Assembly (NCBI GenBank): GCA_009103225.1
Contig: RHPI01003156.1
Location: forward strand, 953,339-1,017,338
Reading direction: 5' to 3'
Source of the DNA: Chlorokybus atmophyticus
Lineage: Eukaryota > Streptophyta > Chlorokybophyceae > Chlorokybales > Chlorokybaceae
DNA: 64,000 nt
Each line of letters starts with the position of its first letter. The stretch's first letter is position 1. The notes beneath the pieces are model-generated. The model did not search any database, was not told where the DNA came from, and saw only the letters and a list, made by a program, of their open reading frames with translations. Positions 11,984 to 24,099 of this stretch are shown here, piece by piece. Position numbers and translations under genes: made by a program.

Positions 11984-13788
11984 ATGGCCAAGAAGAAGGC
12001 GGGGGTGGCGGAGCTGCTGGAGGCCGTTAGGCAGCAGGTTGACGATGCGGCGCGGAAGAAGCGGCACAAGCCTGGGGAGGCGGGCGGAGCGCCGGCGACA
12101 ACCACAGCAACAACGACCACGACCACCACCACTGCTACTAACGGCGCAGTGCCCAGCGCTGCCAGCGCGGCCGCCGCCGCTCAAGCCAAGTGAGAGACAG
12201 AGCTAGCGCGAGCATGCTGTGTCATGCTTACAGAGCTGTGCCCAAGCATTGAGTGAATCTCGCATTGCTTACGCACATTCAAGCATGCAGCCGCTTCTTG
12301 CTGTACTGTGTGACGGCTCATGACTAGTTTGGTTGCGAGTGTTTTTGTAGCACCGGGTTTCACAACACTATGGCAACATGTTGTGCTTCAACTTTGGATT
12401 GGTTGTCATCACACAAGCTTGAACATGAGCTTGATTGAGTTAGTTGAGTGCGTTTGAGTACTGCATTGATCATGGGCAATGCATAAAGACACTTGAAGCA
12501 CATGCGTGTGAGTGAGTGACTGGTCTGGTGGTGTGTTCTTTTCTTTGTTCAAGGTGGCGGAAGCAGCACGAGCTGCTGGCGAGAGACCTGCACGCCGCCA
12601 CTCACCCCAACATCGCCGGCCCCTTCACGTAAGATGCATGCATGCATACATACACGTGCGCGCACACATAAACACAGAGACATACATGCGCGCATGCACG
12701 TAGCACAAGCATATGCATGGAGCTGATGGTATGAAACAGTGCAGCCGATACGTGCGCACACACCTATCCACACATGTACATGCCCATCCACCCGCCCTCA
12801 TGCACGCGACAAGTGCATCGTGGTTTGTGGCACCAATATGCACTCTAGCGTCATGTGTTGCTCATGCGTTATTTGTTTATTCACGCAAGTTGATGTGGTG
12901 TTTCAGTTCCATAGAGGATGCCTGCGAGAGGCTGCTGCCCTACCACGTATTCTACGAAGCAGAGGAGGACGAAGAGAGTGAGCAGCCTCCCCCCTCTACC
13001 TCAGGCACTGCCAGCGCAACTGACGATGCACGCGCCAGCTGGCACATCTGGCAGACAACTTATGAGGTATGCATACAAGCCCAACACGCAAAGTCACAAT
13101 CAGTTTAGTCAGATAAGCACACAACGGCTTGGGCCGATCATTTAACTTCTGTTGCGGATGTGGATATGCATGCATACAGTTGTTGACCGTGTCTGGTTGT
13201 TGTTAATCTGTGCAGGCCAAGGTGGATGAGTTCATCAAGGCCTTTACCGCGCACAAAGCCAAACTCCAGGCCAGATTATACAAGATGCAGGCAAGCGTGG
13301 ACACCGCACTTACGAAGGCACACACGCATGCATGCACAAGCAGCATGTTCAAGTACGCACGCTAATCTGCGATTGTTCTTTCCTTTGTTTTGCAGGGACC
13401 TTCCTTGGCGGCAGAGGAGCAGCTGATGATATCCAAGCTGCACTATGCCGAATCCCAATCCCGACTCGCCTCGCGCAAACCAACCGCACCATCCAATCCA
13501 ACCAACATCCCCTCAACCTCTTGTAACAACAGTAACAACAACATCAGCTCGACCTCTGCGCTGCCGGCACACCGCCCCGCCGTGAGTTTCATGACATCCG
13601 CTGCGAGGGGGAACAACACCAACAACAGTAGTGTTAATAGTGGTACTGGTGCCAGCAGGCCCAACATTTTTGCCGTTTCGGGTGGCGGGAGCAGCACGAG
13701 TCATCTTGTGAGTAGTAGTAGTGGCAGTTTGGGCGGGAATGCCGCGCCAAATGCGCCGTCACTATCTGCACCATCAAAACAGCAATAG
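11984..13788 (+). CDS. GLTSCR1/BICRA-domain protein, likely SWI/SNF-associated subunit
   Basis: Five exons give about 302 aa: 11984-12189, 12554-12628, 12907-13066, 13216-13290 and 13396-13788. The first ATG opens MAKKKAG, followed by a basic region and a Thr/Ala-rich linker. The diagnostic stretch starts in exon 2 and continues in exon 3: GPFTSIEDACERLLPYHVF is the hallmark of the GLTSCR1 domain. An acidic insert, W..W, a KLQARLYKMQ helix and AAEEQLMISKL complete the domain. The tail is Asn/Ser/Gly-rich and looks disordered. In animals (BICRA/BICRAL) and plants (BRIP1/2) this domain marks subunits of a SWI/SNF remodelling subcomplex; that role is inferred here from the domain alone. Intron 4 appears to use a GC donor (CAG|GCAAGC); a GT donor 6 nt further on would also keep frame and add two residues. 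Confidence 0.85.
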
Positions 13789-14563
13789 CTGGCTATGTTG
13801 GTGTCCTATGTTGTGTTGGTTGCTGTGTTCATTTGTGGTCTGCCGCTTACTTGAGCGTGCTCCAGAGGGAGATGCATACGTGACTGTCTGATGATGCAGA
13901 CAAACCAACTCGTTTCTATCTTGCCCAAACAGCCAGTAGAGCAACTCAGCACGGCTTGCGGATGAGATTCTGTCCTGTTGTAGGCAGCTTGGGTAGTTAT
14001 GCGCCGCTGCTGATTCGCGAGGTTGCTGCGCAGCTCTATAATTTGTGTTCTGACGAACTCTTATAGCAATTGCAGTTACAACATGCGGCACGCATGTGTG
14101 TGCGCACAGGCGTGCACGATTGTGTGGCAGGTGATCCATGCATGCATGCATGACGCATGGGGTTTGCGCAGTAGTGGGACAATGAGGGTGAGGAGTAGTG
14201 AAGTAGGTAGCTTGAGAGTGTGTTCCTAGCTCCGCGGTCATGATGGAGGTGAGCGCCTTGGTACACTTAGGTGTTTTGTCCACACATGTGTCGTGCTTGT
14301 AAGACTGCATGTTCACAGCACATCTGCATAGACCATGGCAACTGACCGACTCACATAACGCAAGGTAGGAGCATACAAGCAACAGTGCAGCAAGTAACTA
14401 ATGGGATGGGAGTGGGGTTGAGGCTAGCTTGCATGTGCGGAATGCCCTCTGCATCTTTGATACAGCATTGCATACTTTGTACACATACGCATGCACACTT
14501 GCAGGTGTGAATTCAGCATATTGTACACTACGACCATTTGACCACACGCGACCGCCACAAGTG
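13789..14563. other. Convergent 3' spacer
   Basis: Lies between the 3' ends of the GLTSCR1-like gene (+) and the canopy-like gene (-). It presumably holds both 3' untranslated regions. It contains ATGCATGC runs near 14130-14152 and no supported gene. Confidence 0.5.
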
Positions 14564-16101
14564 CTATAATGTTGTCTTTTTGCTTCTCCCTCCGAGCACT
14601 CGCTTGCCAGGGAACGATGGCTCACGCCTTGGGTCGTATCTGCAAGAGTACCAACACACACGCGGCAAGGTCAAGCACACACTTCCTCCATTTTACAGAA
14701 CACAACACGCAACACACCTTTCCTGGAAGATGAATTGGTAGAGCGCCACCGCAGCCCCGCCCGCAGCCAACACGGCCGGCAGCAGCCGCAATGCTGCGGT
14801 TGGATCGTTCAAAAACAGCGCCATCAGCGCAGCCTGTAAAGTACCCGAAAGGGACTGCTTGAACCTGCAATCTGCACATGTGGGTTTGTTGGTATTGTTG
14901 TTGTTGTTGTTGTTGGTGGTGGTATTGAGGTCTTTGCTGCTGCTGTTGCTGTTGTTGTGGATGATAATTTTGTTTCTGCTTGTTGCTGTCATTGTTGTTA
15001 TTGTGTTGTGCTCGCCTGGTAGGCTTGTCTGACAGACTGTCGAGGTGATGTGGGCATTGTTGTCGTGTTGTCTATGCGCAAACGGTGTTGCTGAGGAAAG
15101 GCCTCTCAGGAGCGCTTCGCCTCTCTCGCCCTCCACCAGCGCCTGGCACTGTGCGTGTGTGCACACATAAACAAGTCGGTTGCTGATATTGACTACTATT
15201 GACTGGTTTTACTGTAGCACTGATTACCATACGCATGACTGCATGTATGACTTGAAAGGTTTACCAGGCGCTTGAGTTCGGGGTCGATGGAAGGTGTAGA
15301 GTGGTAGGTTGGCACGTCGTCGGGGACAAACACCCTCCTTCCCCACATATCTTGTTGCCTGCTTATGGCACGCGCGCATGTGTGAGTGAGCGCGCATGTA
15401 CAAATGCGAGTGTCTTCACAAGTGTTTCGGGTTGCACATACGCGTGTGTGCGGGTGCGGGTGCGGGCCTGTCTGTATGCGTGCGTGGTGCTGAGTGGGAG
15501 TACGTGTAGTTACGTGGATGTATGTATGCACGTTTATTTGTGTCTACGTCGGCGTGTGCGTGTGCGTTGACAGAAAACCAACAGATTGCACACCCACAGC
15601 ATGCTTTTCGTACTGGACATAGCTGGCAAGGCTTTGGCTCCTGCATATGTTCTCCAACACAGCTTTTGCGTACGCTCTGCTTGACCCTTGCCCAAAGTCA
15701 ACCTGTATATCCAGCCGTAGTTGTCAAGGTGCTCATCACAAACACACTACTCGAGTCAGTGTTGATTGTTGCAATGCATGCACCAACCAGTATGACAGCG
15801 ACAGCTATCAGTACAAATTAGTACACACGGAGTGCTCACCCTACGCGCAGCCGCCACAGCCATTAGCGTCCCCACAACAGCCTCACATGCTGCATTGATA
15901 CAAGAGACTGAGTTGACAACTTTACATAACACATAGCAAGCGGTTAAGACTGCGTGTTGTGTACTGACCGCTGCATGTCAGGTGCGCATCGCCCGCTACC
16001 GCCGCCGCTTGCGACACATCAACAGACAGAATCAACGACAACAGCAACAACAGCAATACAACAACACCAAACACAGATGGAATGCCCCTCCTAGCAGCCA
16101 T
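14564..16101 (-). CDS. Canopy/DUF3456 (MSAP)-like secretory protein with C-terminal membrane anchor
   Basis: Seven exons: 15969-16101, 15840-15889, about 15598-15702, 15265-~15360, 15084-15148, 14718-14864 and 14564-14639; roughly 190-200 aa. The ATG chosen begins a clear signal peptide: MAARRG, then a long V/L/I core, ending ...SQAAA. Next come spaced cysteines (HLTC-S-A-CEAVV), the segment AKAVLENIC, and a second Cys block (CQALVEGERGEALLRGL). This Cys-helix pattern resembles the saposin-like canopy family (DUF3456), ER proteins implicated in receptor maturation. A C-terminal hydrophobic helix (LRLLPAVLAAGGAAVALYQFIF) and a basic tail follow. The junction between exons 3 and 4 could not be fixed; two donor/acceptor pairs fit. 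Family assignment rests on the pattern only, so another small ER membrane protein is possible. Intron 5 holds a (GTT)n tract. Confidence 0.55.
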
Positions 16102-16921
16102 GTTGAACACATGCACAGGTTGACTTGCCATTTTTTTGGGGGCTCACATGCACAACGCCGACAGTTTTCTGCATCGACACTCTCATCGCAGCTCCTCCAT
16201 GCCGACACCGACGTCGACGCATCGCTTTGTCTGCTCGGTTTAGCACTTTATGATAGGACACACACCGCGAACAGCTTCTGAACGTGATGACGTTGCACTG
16301 CTCGGTAGGAACTTGCGCGTCACAGACGTGCGTGCGTTTGTTCATGTTGGCTATCCCGGTCCATGCTCCAATCAACACGCTAACCGGCGTCTTGCGGTCC
16401 ACCGTGGCTTCCAACCCACTCGCTTCTGATTGGCTGCGCGCTCGGCCTGGAGGTTAACTGCTTTCGATGCCAAACTCTAACCTTGTTTGCTCGTTACCCA
16501 TTCGGCTGATGTGACCGGGAGCGGGGTTTTGGCTGAGAGTTCTCGCTGCTAGAAGGTGCGAGGACTCCTCCTGATGAGCCGGTCAGTATTCCGGTCGAAT
16601 GGCGGTAAGATAGGTTAAGGCTCTCAACCTAGTTAGGTTCTAGCTAAGGGAACAGTGAAGCTAACTGCGTTGGCCGTGGCAAGGATTTTGTGGCTTTACC
16701 TTTAGCTCACAGCTGTGAGACGGCGGCAGCGGCGGTGTTGGCGGCGGCGTCGGTGGTGTTTGGAGCGTCGGTGGTGGCGCCGTCGGTGCGACGCGTCTGG
16801 GACTTGGTGTGATCAGATCGAGCTTTGCGGGCGAGCACATATTACAGGTGGTGTTGGGTGTGCTTGAGAGTTTGTGGTGCTGCCGCTGCTGGGCTAGGGT
16901 TTGAGGCGGCAGGCGAGCGTT
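16102..16921. promoter_or_regulatory. Divergent intergenic region between canopy-like and RETICULATA-like genes
   Basis: About 820 bp between head-to-head start codons. The right third (16700-16900) is GC-rich with GGC/GGT repeats, typical of a 5' untranslated region. No specific promoter element is convincing. Confidence 0.4.
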
Positions 16922-19188
16922 ATGGCGACAGCTGTGGCCAGCAGCAGCTTGGCGTGGTCGTCGTCCACCTCGGTAGCAGAGCCGTTTATTGAGCGGGTGC
17001 TGCCGTCGAGCTCCTCAACGCAGGACCGCAACCCTAGGCGGTCTAAGCGCACATCCCAGTCGGTGGCGCTGCCCACCAGCCACAAGCATGAGAACTACAG
17101 GCTGAAAGGCACTCGCCGGACACCGCAAGAGGTGAAAGCCACTACCGCTACACCCTCTGAGGAGGCCGCCTTCGACTACGCTACCCCGCTTCTCAACGTC
17201 CGAGTGCCCACCACCTGCGCTGCGCTTGGAGCTTTCCAGAGCGCCACCATTGAGAAGACTGGCCTGGACTTGTCTACACCAGAGTTTGAGTCAGAGGCAC
17301 ATGTAAGCAGCAGCTGCCTTGCTGGTATGCGATTAGCGGCGTGCCCTGCATGTTTATCTTCCGGGTGTGTTGCTTTGCGTGCTAGTAGCATGGATAGCAC
17401 TCACGCGCAAGTTTGTGCCTTATCCTTTCTTTGACAAGGCCACGTTTAGGTGACAGCTGTGTGGCATAAAGCACTCACTGACTGGCACCTGGCTTCTTGC
17501 AGACTGATGATTCTGGTGGCGACGGCGGAAATGGCAAGAACATCAACAACGGTGGGGGTGGAGACGGTGATGACGGTGGGGATGAGGACGATTATTTTGA
17601 CGATGCTGATGATGATGGCGATGGCAAGGGCGACGGGTTGTTTTCACGCAGGGTAAGCCACCATCTGCGCCATGCTTTGTGTACCTACGCGTGAGTACAC
17701 TGCGAACGCCATGGATGGGGATTGCCGTAGGCTCGTTGCTACGTGTTTCTTGTGTACGTATGTGTCCCAGAAGCGTTGCTAACATGTTGCCTTGCAGGTC
17801 GTATTGCCGGAGCTTTTTGACCGAACAACCATCAACTGCATACTGGAGGAGTGGTACAAAACAATTGCTTCGCTTCCTGCTGGCATCCGGCAGGCAGTGG
17901 AGATGGGTTTGGTGTCTTCTGCTCAGCTCGCGCGTTTCCTTTCTTTCGATTGTCGACCAACCATTGTGAGGAATCTTTCAAGGTTGCCCATCCCGGAGTT
18001 GCAGCGCGCAGCTGTGGGACGCATGATGGGCGATCCTGGCTTTGTGTATAAGTTTGCTGTAGAACAGGCTTTTACCATTGCAACCGCCGTCGCATGGGAG
18101 GCCAAAAGCCGCGGCAAGAGGTATGCCTCAGCTGGTGTTTTGCTTTTTGAGAGTCGTGCCGTGCATGTCTGATATAGAAAGCTGTGCCTGAACAGAGCAA
18201 GTCTAGATTTTCCAAGCTCGTTTGCAACACTTGTTCACTATGCAGGTTGGCCAAGGAGTGGGACCAGGCTTTGGTGAACGTCCTCACCATGGCAGTTGCC
18301 AATGGCACGGTGGTGTGGATGCTGGCTCCCAGCAGATCGTTTGGTGTTACCCATCGGTTTGGCTGGCAGAATGCTCTTCAGCAGCTACCCAACAATGTCT
18401 TTGACAAGAGCGGGCCACTGAGGAATTACACCACAGCACGAAGAGCACAGGCGTTTGTTGCCAAGGCGGCCGAGCTGAGTGCTGCGGGCATGGCGATTGG
18501 CGCTGTGGGCGGTGCCCTCAGCAATGGTCTTGCTGCCCTCCATTCCAGGTTGGTTGAGTTTGGAGGTTCTATGTTTTTGTACTAGCTCCAGTTGACACCG
18601 TTCCTGACTCCTCATGGTGTTTGCAGGTCTGGGAAAAACGAGTCATCTGCCCATGTGCCCGGCGTCGGTACATCTGCCCTTGGCTATGGTGCCTTTGTGG
18701 GACTCGCTGGAAACCTGCGCTACCAGTTGCTTGCTGGATTGGATAGGGTCATGAGCACGCAATTCAACCACATGGGTCTGATTGTGTTTGCAAATCTTGC
18801 CGCCCGGTATCTTAACATCAGGCTAGGTGAGTGTTAGTTTTCCCAATTCATCAGCACGAGTGCTTGTTTGTGCTCGCGGACTTTGTGTAACCAATGGTGT
18901 GCACTTTTGTCCATGCCTGAAGGACGCCACTGACATTGTGCTTGTATTACAGGTGAATCCGCAAGGTTGCAATGGCTCGGCTACCAAACTGATGGAGGCG
19001 ATCTTGCAGACTTGTCCAAGGCCGCTTCCTCAATCGCCGAGAAGACCCGCAGCATGGTGCAGGCCGCGCGCAAGGGACAGCTTGGCAGGCATTTGCACGC
19101 AGGTCCAGAATCATCCACCTCCCGCAGGAGAAGACGTGCTGCTCAGGCTCGTAGCCAGGGGGCTAACCTGAGCCCCGTCCCTGCATAA
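16922..19188 (+). CDS. RETICULATA-related (DUF3411) plastid envelope membrane protein
   Basis: Six exons with consistent phase give 530 aa: 16922-17302, 17503-17652, 17798-18120, 18246-18548, 18627-18826 and 18953-19188. The first ATG opens a Ser/Ala-rich, acid-poor leader compatible with a plastid transit peptide. Exon 2 encodes a Gly/Asp-rich acidic linker. The DUF3411 core follows: LPELFDRTTI, a ...GDPGFVYKFAVEQAF segment, VVWMLAPSRSFG, GAVGGALSNGLAAL and GNLRYQLLAGLDRV. This order and these motifs match RETICULATA and its relatives in plants, inner-envelope proteins needed for normal mesophyll and plastid function whose molecular activity is not settled. The C-terminus is Arg-rich and appears soluble. 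It is head to head with the canopy-like gene. Confidence 0.88.
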
Positions 19189-21402
19189 ACTCGTCTACCG
19201 TTGCATCAGGCCAACATGTGCTCTCCTCCAGCTATGGCACTGTTATCACCCATCATATTGCGGCAGAAGGTTGCTAGTATGCGCAGGGAAGCCACTGCGC
19301 AGTGCACTTATTTTTGTTGCCCCGGTGAGCTAGCGAACCCACCCTCAATTTTGTCCCTCTTTCCCTACGAGTATAGAGCAGTAACAGAGCACAAACCCAT
19401 TGATTGAGCATCCCATCACGTGTAGTGTGATGCGGCATTAGCGTGCTTGTCGCCACAGCAGCTTTCGTGGTGCTCACTGAGGCAATGTGGTAGCAGCTGT
19501 TGGTGAGTCGCAGTAGCCCTACAGTCAGGTTGACTTGCAGTGTTGAAGTTGCGTGCATGCTGTTTTGTTGTTCTGAGTTATGGACGGCCATGTCACACGC
19601 GATCCAGTTTGCATCTTTGGGGCAGTAGCTGAGGCTGACTTGGCCATATGGGGTATGCTGCATTGTGAATGGGCTGGTGGCATATTCAGGGTGTCATGAC
19701 TGTCCCACAGCCTCTTGTTGTTTCTTCTATAGCTATGCAAATCTTTTGTACCATCAGCAGGCACACATCAAACACCATCTTAGTAATCAGCACAGTATCA
19801 CACACCTTGAATGCGGTCTTATCAGCACTCCATCTTTTGTGCATACGCGTCCATGCCTATGTTAACACCAACACATGCGTAGCTGCCTACCCATTACACA
19901 GTAGTCTTGCAGATTTGTGCACACCACAAACGTTAGTGCAACTGCAAGTTCAAGCTGCTCCAGCTAGTGCCACGTGCGCCTCCTCCATAGGACGAACCGC
20001 CTGCAAAGCAGCACGCAAGCAGCTTGTCGTCAGCCATCAGCCAGTGCACATGCCATCCAAATCAACAAGGAAAAGGTTTGAAATGGGGAAGTTGTTGCGT
20101 GCATTGCAGGCTTGAACATATGGAGTCTGCGTCCTGCATGCTGCTGTGGTTGCTACGCTGCCTGCCATCACTAACTGCTACACACGCCTGTGCGGGCAGG
20201 TGAATGCAATCCTGCATGCTTGCTGTATAACCAACGGGGTAGGCTAGAGTAGACGTAGGATAGAAAGTACTAGCCCGGTGGTGAATAAAGTGTAGTTGAT
20301 TATGAGTGTGAGCGTGATGTATGTCGTTGACATGTGTGAGCGCCCCATGCAAGTCGGCATATCAGCACACCCCTTTTGTACATGGTATGTGAATGCAGCA
20401 ATTGCTCATGCATGCTTGTGCTGGCCATGTTAAACAAGTGCGAAACAATTATTGCATGTATAGAATGGCGCTTTGAACTTTGCACACGTATCCCTCATTG
20501 CATACTTTGTACACCGTGCCAGTGCCTTGTGACATGCTGTGTACTACTTGCACAAGTTTATCAGTGTGAACATGGTATGTACAATTGAATAACGTGGTGT
20601 ATTGTGGCAGCATCAACTACGCATTGCCATTGTGCGCGTAGGCGGTAACAACTCATTGATAGGATGTCCTACGACGCTTTTTGCTGAATGGTATGTGTAT
20701 GTATTGACCAGGCCATCCACAACGCTATCTTCATGCAAATGGGCAACACGACTTTACACAGATGTACAACGGTCTCGTACTACGTCAGTTGCTTTCTTCC
20801 ATACAGCACATAGGCGCACCCACCGCACACCGCACTAACCCATATCAGCCCAATTCGCTCGCTCACATACTCTAGCGGCTATCTGCCACGCTTCCATCTA
20901 CGTAAGCACCACATCCGCCTCCGTGGTAGCAGGGCTTGAGGTCACACGTGCTCAGCCCGACACGGCTGCCATTGCTACGACGCCCGGCTCCCTAATTGCC
21001 ATTGCCTACATTCACTGCAAGGCGCACGTCACCCACTGTCGGCATGGCTGCACAAACCGCTCCAATCAGCTCTGCTCCACTCTTCACATGGCAACTTGGA
21101 TGAACTCCCTTGTGTGGTAGTAAATAAGGATGCACAATGACGGCCTCCTGTTGACTCGCACAAGCAGCGACGACATTGGCTACCGCTAAATTGCCTCGCA
21201 GCTTGTGCCCCAGTGACGCCTATGACTTACACAAGCAGTAGCAGTCAGCTCCGAGCTCTTTCACAACAGCTATGACCATGCATCAGTGATGCTCATTCTC
21301 ACACTCATACGTGACCTGTACATTTAGCCGCCTCATGACTTCCTCGCACACAACTGCAAATCGTGACGTCTATGCATTGCTGCTAACTTGTGGCTCATGC
21401 CA
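19189..21402. other. 2.2-kb stretch with no supported gene
   Basis: Lies between the 3' ends of the RETICULATA-like gene (+) and the F-box gene (-). Apart from likely 3' untranslated sequence at both edges I see no conserved frame, RNA gene or repeat family. Word usage is noncoding in style, with many GCATGC/TGCA words. Confidence 0.5.
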
Positions 21403-23342
21403 TCAATGCAGTTCAATAAGCTCCTGCAGTCTTGTAAGCCTGGCAGCGTTCCTTTCAGCGACCTCACTAATCTCCTCCCGCCTGCAACGCACGTGGTCCT
21501 GCTGATGGAAACACCGTTACCACTGCATGCGTTTGGTGCTTGCATGGCATATGCTGTGCAACTGAACGACCCTTCCTGTTTTAACCTGAAGTACTTCAAC
21601 GTGCTCTGATGCCACAAGCCGCAAGCGGCAACAACCAGCTTGCCACAATGTGAGGTTGAATTTGATGGCCACATGACAACCACAATAGTGGCAATGCCAA
21701 CGAGTTGAGCTACGTGACTTATGACATGTAGGTCGTAATTGCACAGTTCTGCAGCCACACACCAACGGCAAGCACAATAACGAGCAAACAAAAGCCTCTC
21801 ACCAGCTCCTCGCGGTCGCGGTCAATGCAGTTTCTCCACACAAGGAGATCGGCAAGCAGTGACTGCTTGTACGCAGCAGAGAAGCTGGAAGCCTCGCCCT
21901 GAAGCCTTCGCAACCTGGCATCATAAATAGAAATTCATCCACATGTGCAACAATACCATGAACTCACACAAGCGACGGAACATTATCACACAAGCGACGG
22001 AACATTATCACTAGCAGTCAGTGTGACAGGATTCTAACCGCTGTGCAAAACTCGGCGGATGCGCCGCATTGCTGTCCCGCCTCCCTGCAGCGCCGCGGCT
22101 CGCACTCGGATTCAACTGGTTGGCTTGCTGCAGCACCCTGCTGGCTGCCTCCGCTGAGCTGCAGAAATTGAGAGTCATTTGATCTCCGACAGAAACAACA
22201 GCGCTATGGCAACGTATTGTGTGTTTGCATAGAGCGCACAGCACCGTTCGTTCTTGCGCAGGCTGTTGTCTATTCTGGAGGCCAGGCGGTCCAGAACTGC
22301 GAGCTCAGATTTGGCGGCCGCCGCCTGCATGCGAAGCTGCGAGGCCTCCCGCAGGAGCTGGTCCTTACTCCTGTAAGTATGTACATGTGCATGAGCACAA
22401 CATGTGTCTATCACCTCACAGACTGGCATGCAATGTTTTAAGTTCGTGCAAAAGCAGTTGAAGCTGATCGTGGCAAACATCAGCTGTTCAGTAATGGTAT
22501 GCACACACACGTATCCAGAGGCACGCACGGATGCATGCACGCACATTCAGACAATATCGCGCACACACGTGCATGCGCACACACGCCTAGTGCACCTTGT
22601 GCGGTAGCGCTGTCGCCAGATAGTGGACTCATCAGCGTGCCTTCTGCGCTTGGGTTCCGGGGGCTCCGTGACCGACGAATGGTCACCAAAGCACGCAAAG
22701 AAAAGGGGCCTCCAGACATCGTTGGTGCTCGCCACCCTTGACCAATCCCGGCAGACCTGAAGGCAAATATCCAGGAAGACAATGAGACGTCAGTTGACAA
22801 TACTTGGACCTGATCTTCAACCGATTTGAGCGATCCAGCACTGATTAACAAGCGCTGCACCTGGGATGCATGAGCTTCACACTGCATGCGATGGTGTGCA
22901 ATGCAACAGTGCTACTACTGCAGTGCTACAGCTGCTACTAACAGTGCTACTACTGCCGATTCGGGCAATCAGTTGCTCAAGCATGCACAAACCGCATGCG
23001 CGAAGCAACATCCCCACAAAACTGATACCCATCACACTGGTGTGGTGCTGTACACACCTGCGCAGCAGCTGCAAGATCCCTGGCGCTGCAAAGCTCCTGG
23101 AACACGTGCGCGAGGAGCTCGCGAGGCAGGGCCGCCCATGCATCCGAAGACGGTGATGACGACTGTGGAGAACTGTTGTCACCAACATCGGCAAGCTGCT
23201 TCCGCTTCCGCTCCTTACTTGCAGACATTCCGTTCTGCGAGCCCGGTTTGCGCCTGCTGCTCTGACCTGAGGCAAGCTTCTCCCTGACCAGAAGCGCTGC
23301 ACCTGAGAGGCCGCCACCTTTCCTTTCGGACGAGTCGTCCAT
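21403..23342 (-). CDS. F-box protein with C-terminal coiled coil (SKIP24-like)
   Basis: Six exons with consistent phase give about 299 aa: 23058-23342, 22596-22756, 22245-22370, 22039-22158, 21803-21914 and 21403-21498. The ATG opens a Lys/Ser-rich N-terminus. The F-box (WAALPRELLAHVFQEL...AAQVCRDWSRVA...VWRPLFFACFG) spans the first intron. Long helices rich in R, E, L and A follow (KDQLLREASQLRMQ, LRRLQGEASSF, CRREEISEVAER) and predict a coiled coil. F-box proteins join SCF ubiquitin ligases through Skp1. The order F-box, RYR.R segment, then coiled coil with a LLVWRN-like motif resembles plant SKIP24, but that subfamily name is tentative. Reading exon 4 through its donor would stop in frame at 22011; the downstream exons with matching phase argue for splicing. 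A 22-bp tandem duplication sits in intron 4. Confidence 0.78.
21966..22009. repeat. 22-bp perfect tandem duplication
   Basis: The unit ACACAAGCGACGGAACATTATC occurs twice back to back in the intron between exons 4 and 5 of the minus-strand F-box gene. Confidence 0.9.
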
Positions 23343-24099
23343 GTAGAAGTGCGCTGTGATGCAGTGAAGTGGAAAACTCAGCATGGGATATACCGTCTCC
23401 AACCAAATGCATGTTCATTGATTCACTTGTTGAGTCGTGCTGTAACCACACCAGAGTCAATTGTCCTGTCAGCTAATCAAGTGCCAACAACAGACGACAG
23501 TGTTCATACACACGCAGCAAAGGCGGGCAAACTCAAACAATTTAACAAGCAACTACGTGATCAACTCACTCAAAGCGTGCACAGTCTGCTGCAAGTGGCA
23601 GGCCCCTGAGGGTTTCACTGGCTTGCACAGCGCAATTGAGCAATTTACTGACAGTCAGAGCAGCAGCAGCAGCAAGCGACTCGACTTTGCTTGGCGAACA
23701 CTGCTGCTGGCGTTCCTCGCCGCCGCCGCTTGGCCAAGCTCAACGACCGCCCACAAACAGCGCCGCGCAGAAAGATGGCTCGCTTCCACAGTCCCACCAC
23801 CTCCACCTCCGCCTCCGCCTCCTCCACTGCCGCTTCCACCTCTGCCGCGTTCGCAGCGATGCCGGAAACCCGGTCAGCCAGTGTGCGAGCAAGTCTGCAG
23901 CAACGGCGGAGGAGGTGGAGGAGGAGGAAGAAGCGGCCGGGGTGAAGCAGAGTGAGGGAGAGGGTTGCAGGGAGAGGGTCGCGTGGGGATGGGGGCATGA
24001 GAAAAGGGTGAGGGTGGCCATGCGCAGAGGGGGGAAGCTAGAAGCTGAGACAGTGTACAGTGGAAGTGCATAGTTTGAGCTCCAACAACCAACCGATTC
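23343..24099. promoter_or_regulatory. Divergent intergenic region between two F-box genes
   Basis: About 760 bp between head-to-head starts. The segment 23660-24060 is strongly GC-skewed: C-rich (CCACCT, CCGCC) at its left, then purine-rich (GGAGGTGGAGG, GGGAGAGGG). Open frames there are low-complexity Pro/Ser or Arg/Glu runs and I do not call them genes. Confidence 0.4.

Noticed and set aside
11935-12184. Minus-strand Val/Arg-rich frames opposite the GLTSCR1 gene start
   Set aside because: They are antisense readings of the Thr/Ala-coding repeats of exon 1.
22011-22158. Termination of the minus-strand F-box gene at 22011
   Set aside because: A GT donor at 22038 joins in phase to two further coiled-coil exons with coding character, so the stop lies in an intron.
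23740-24021. Arg/Glu- and Pro-rich frames between the two F-box genes
   Set aside because: They are low-complexity translations of a GC-skewed promoter region that are open in several frames and carry no motif.
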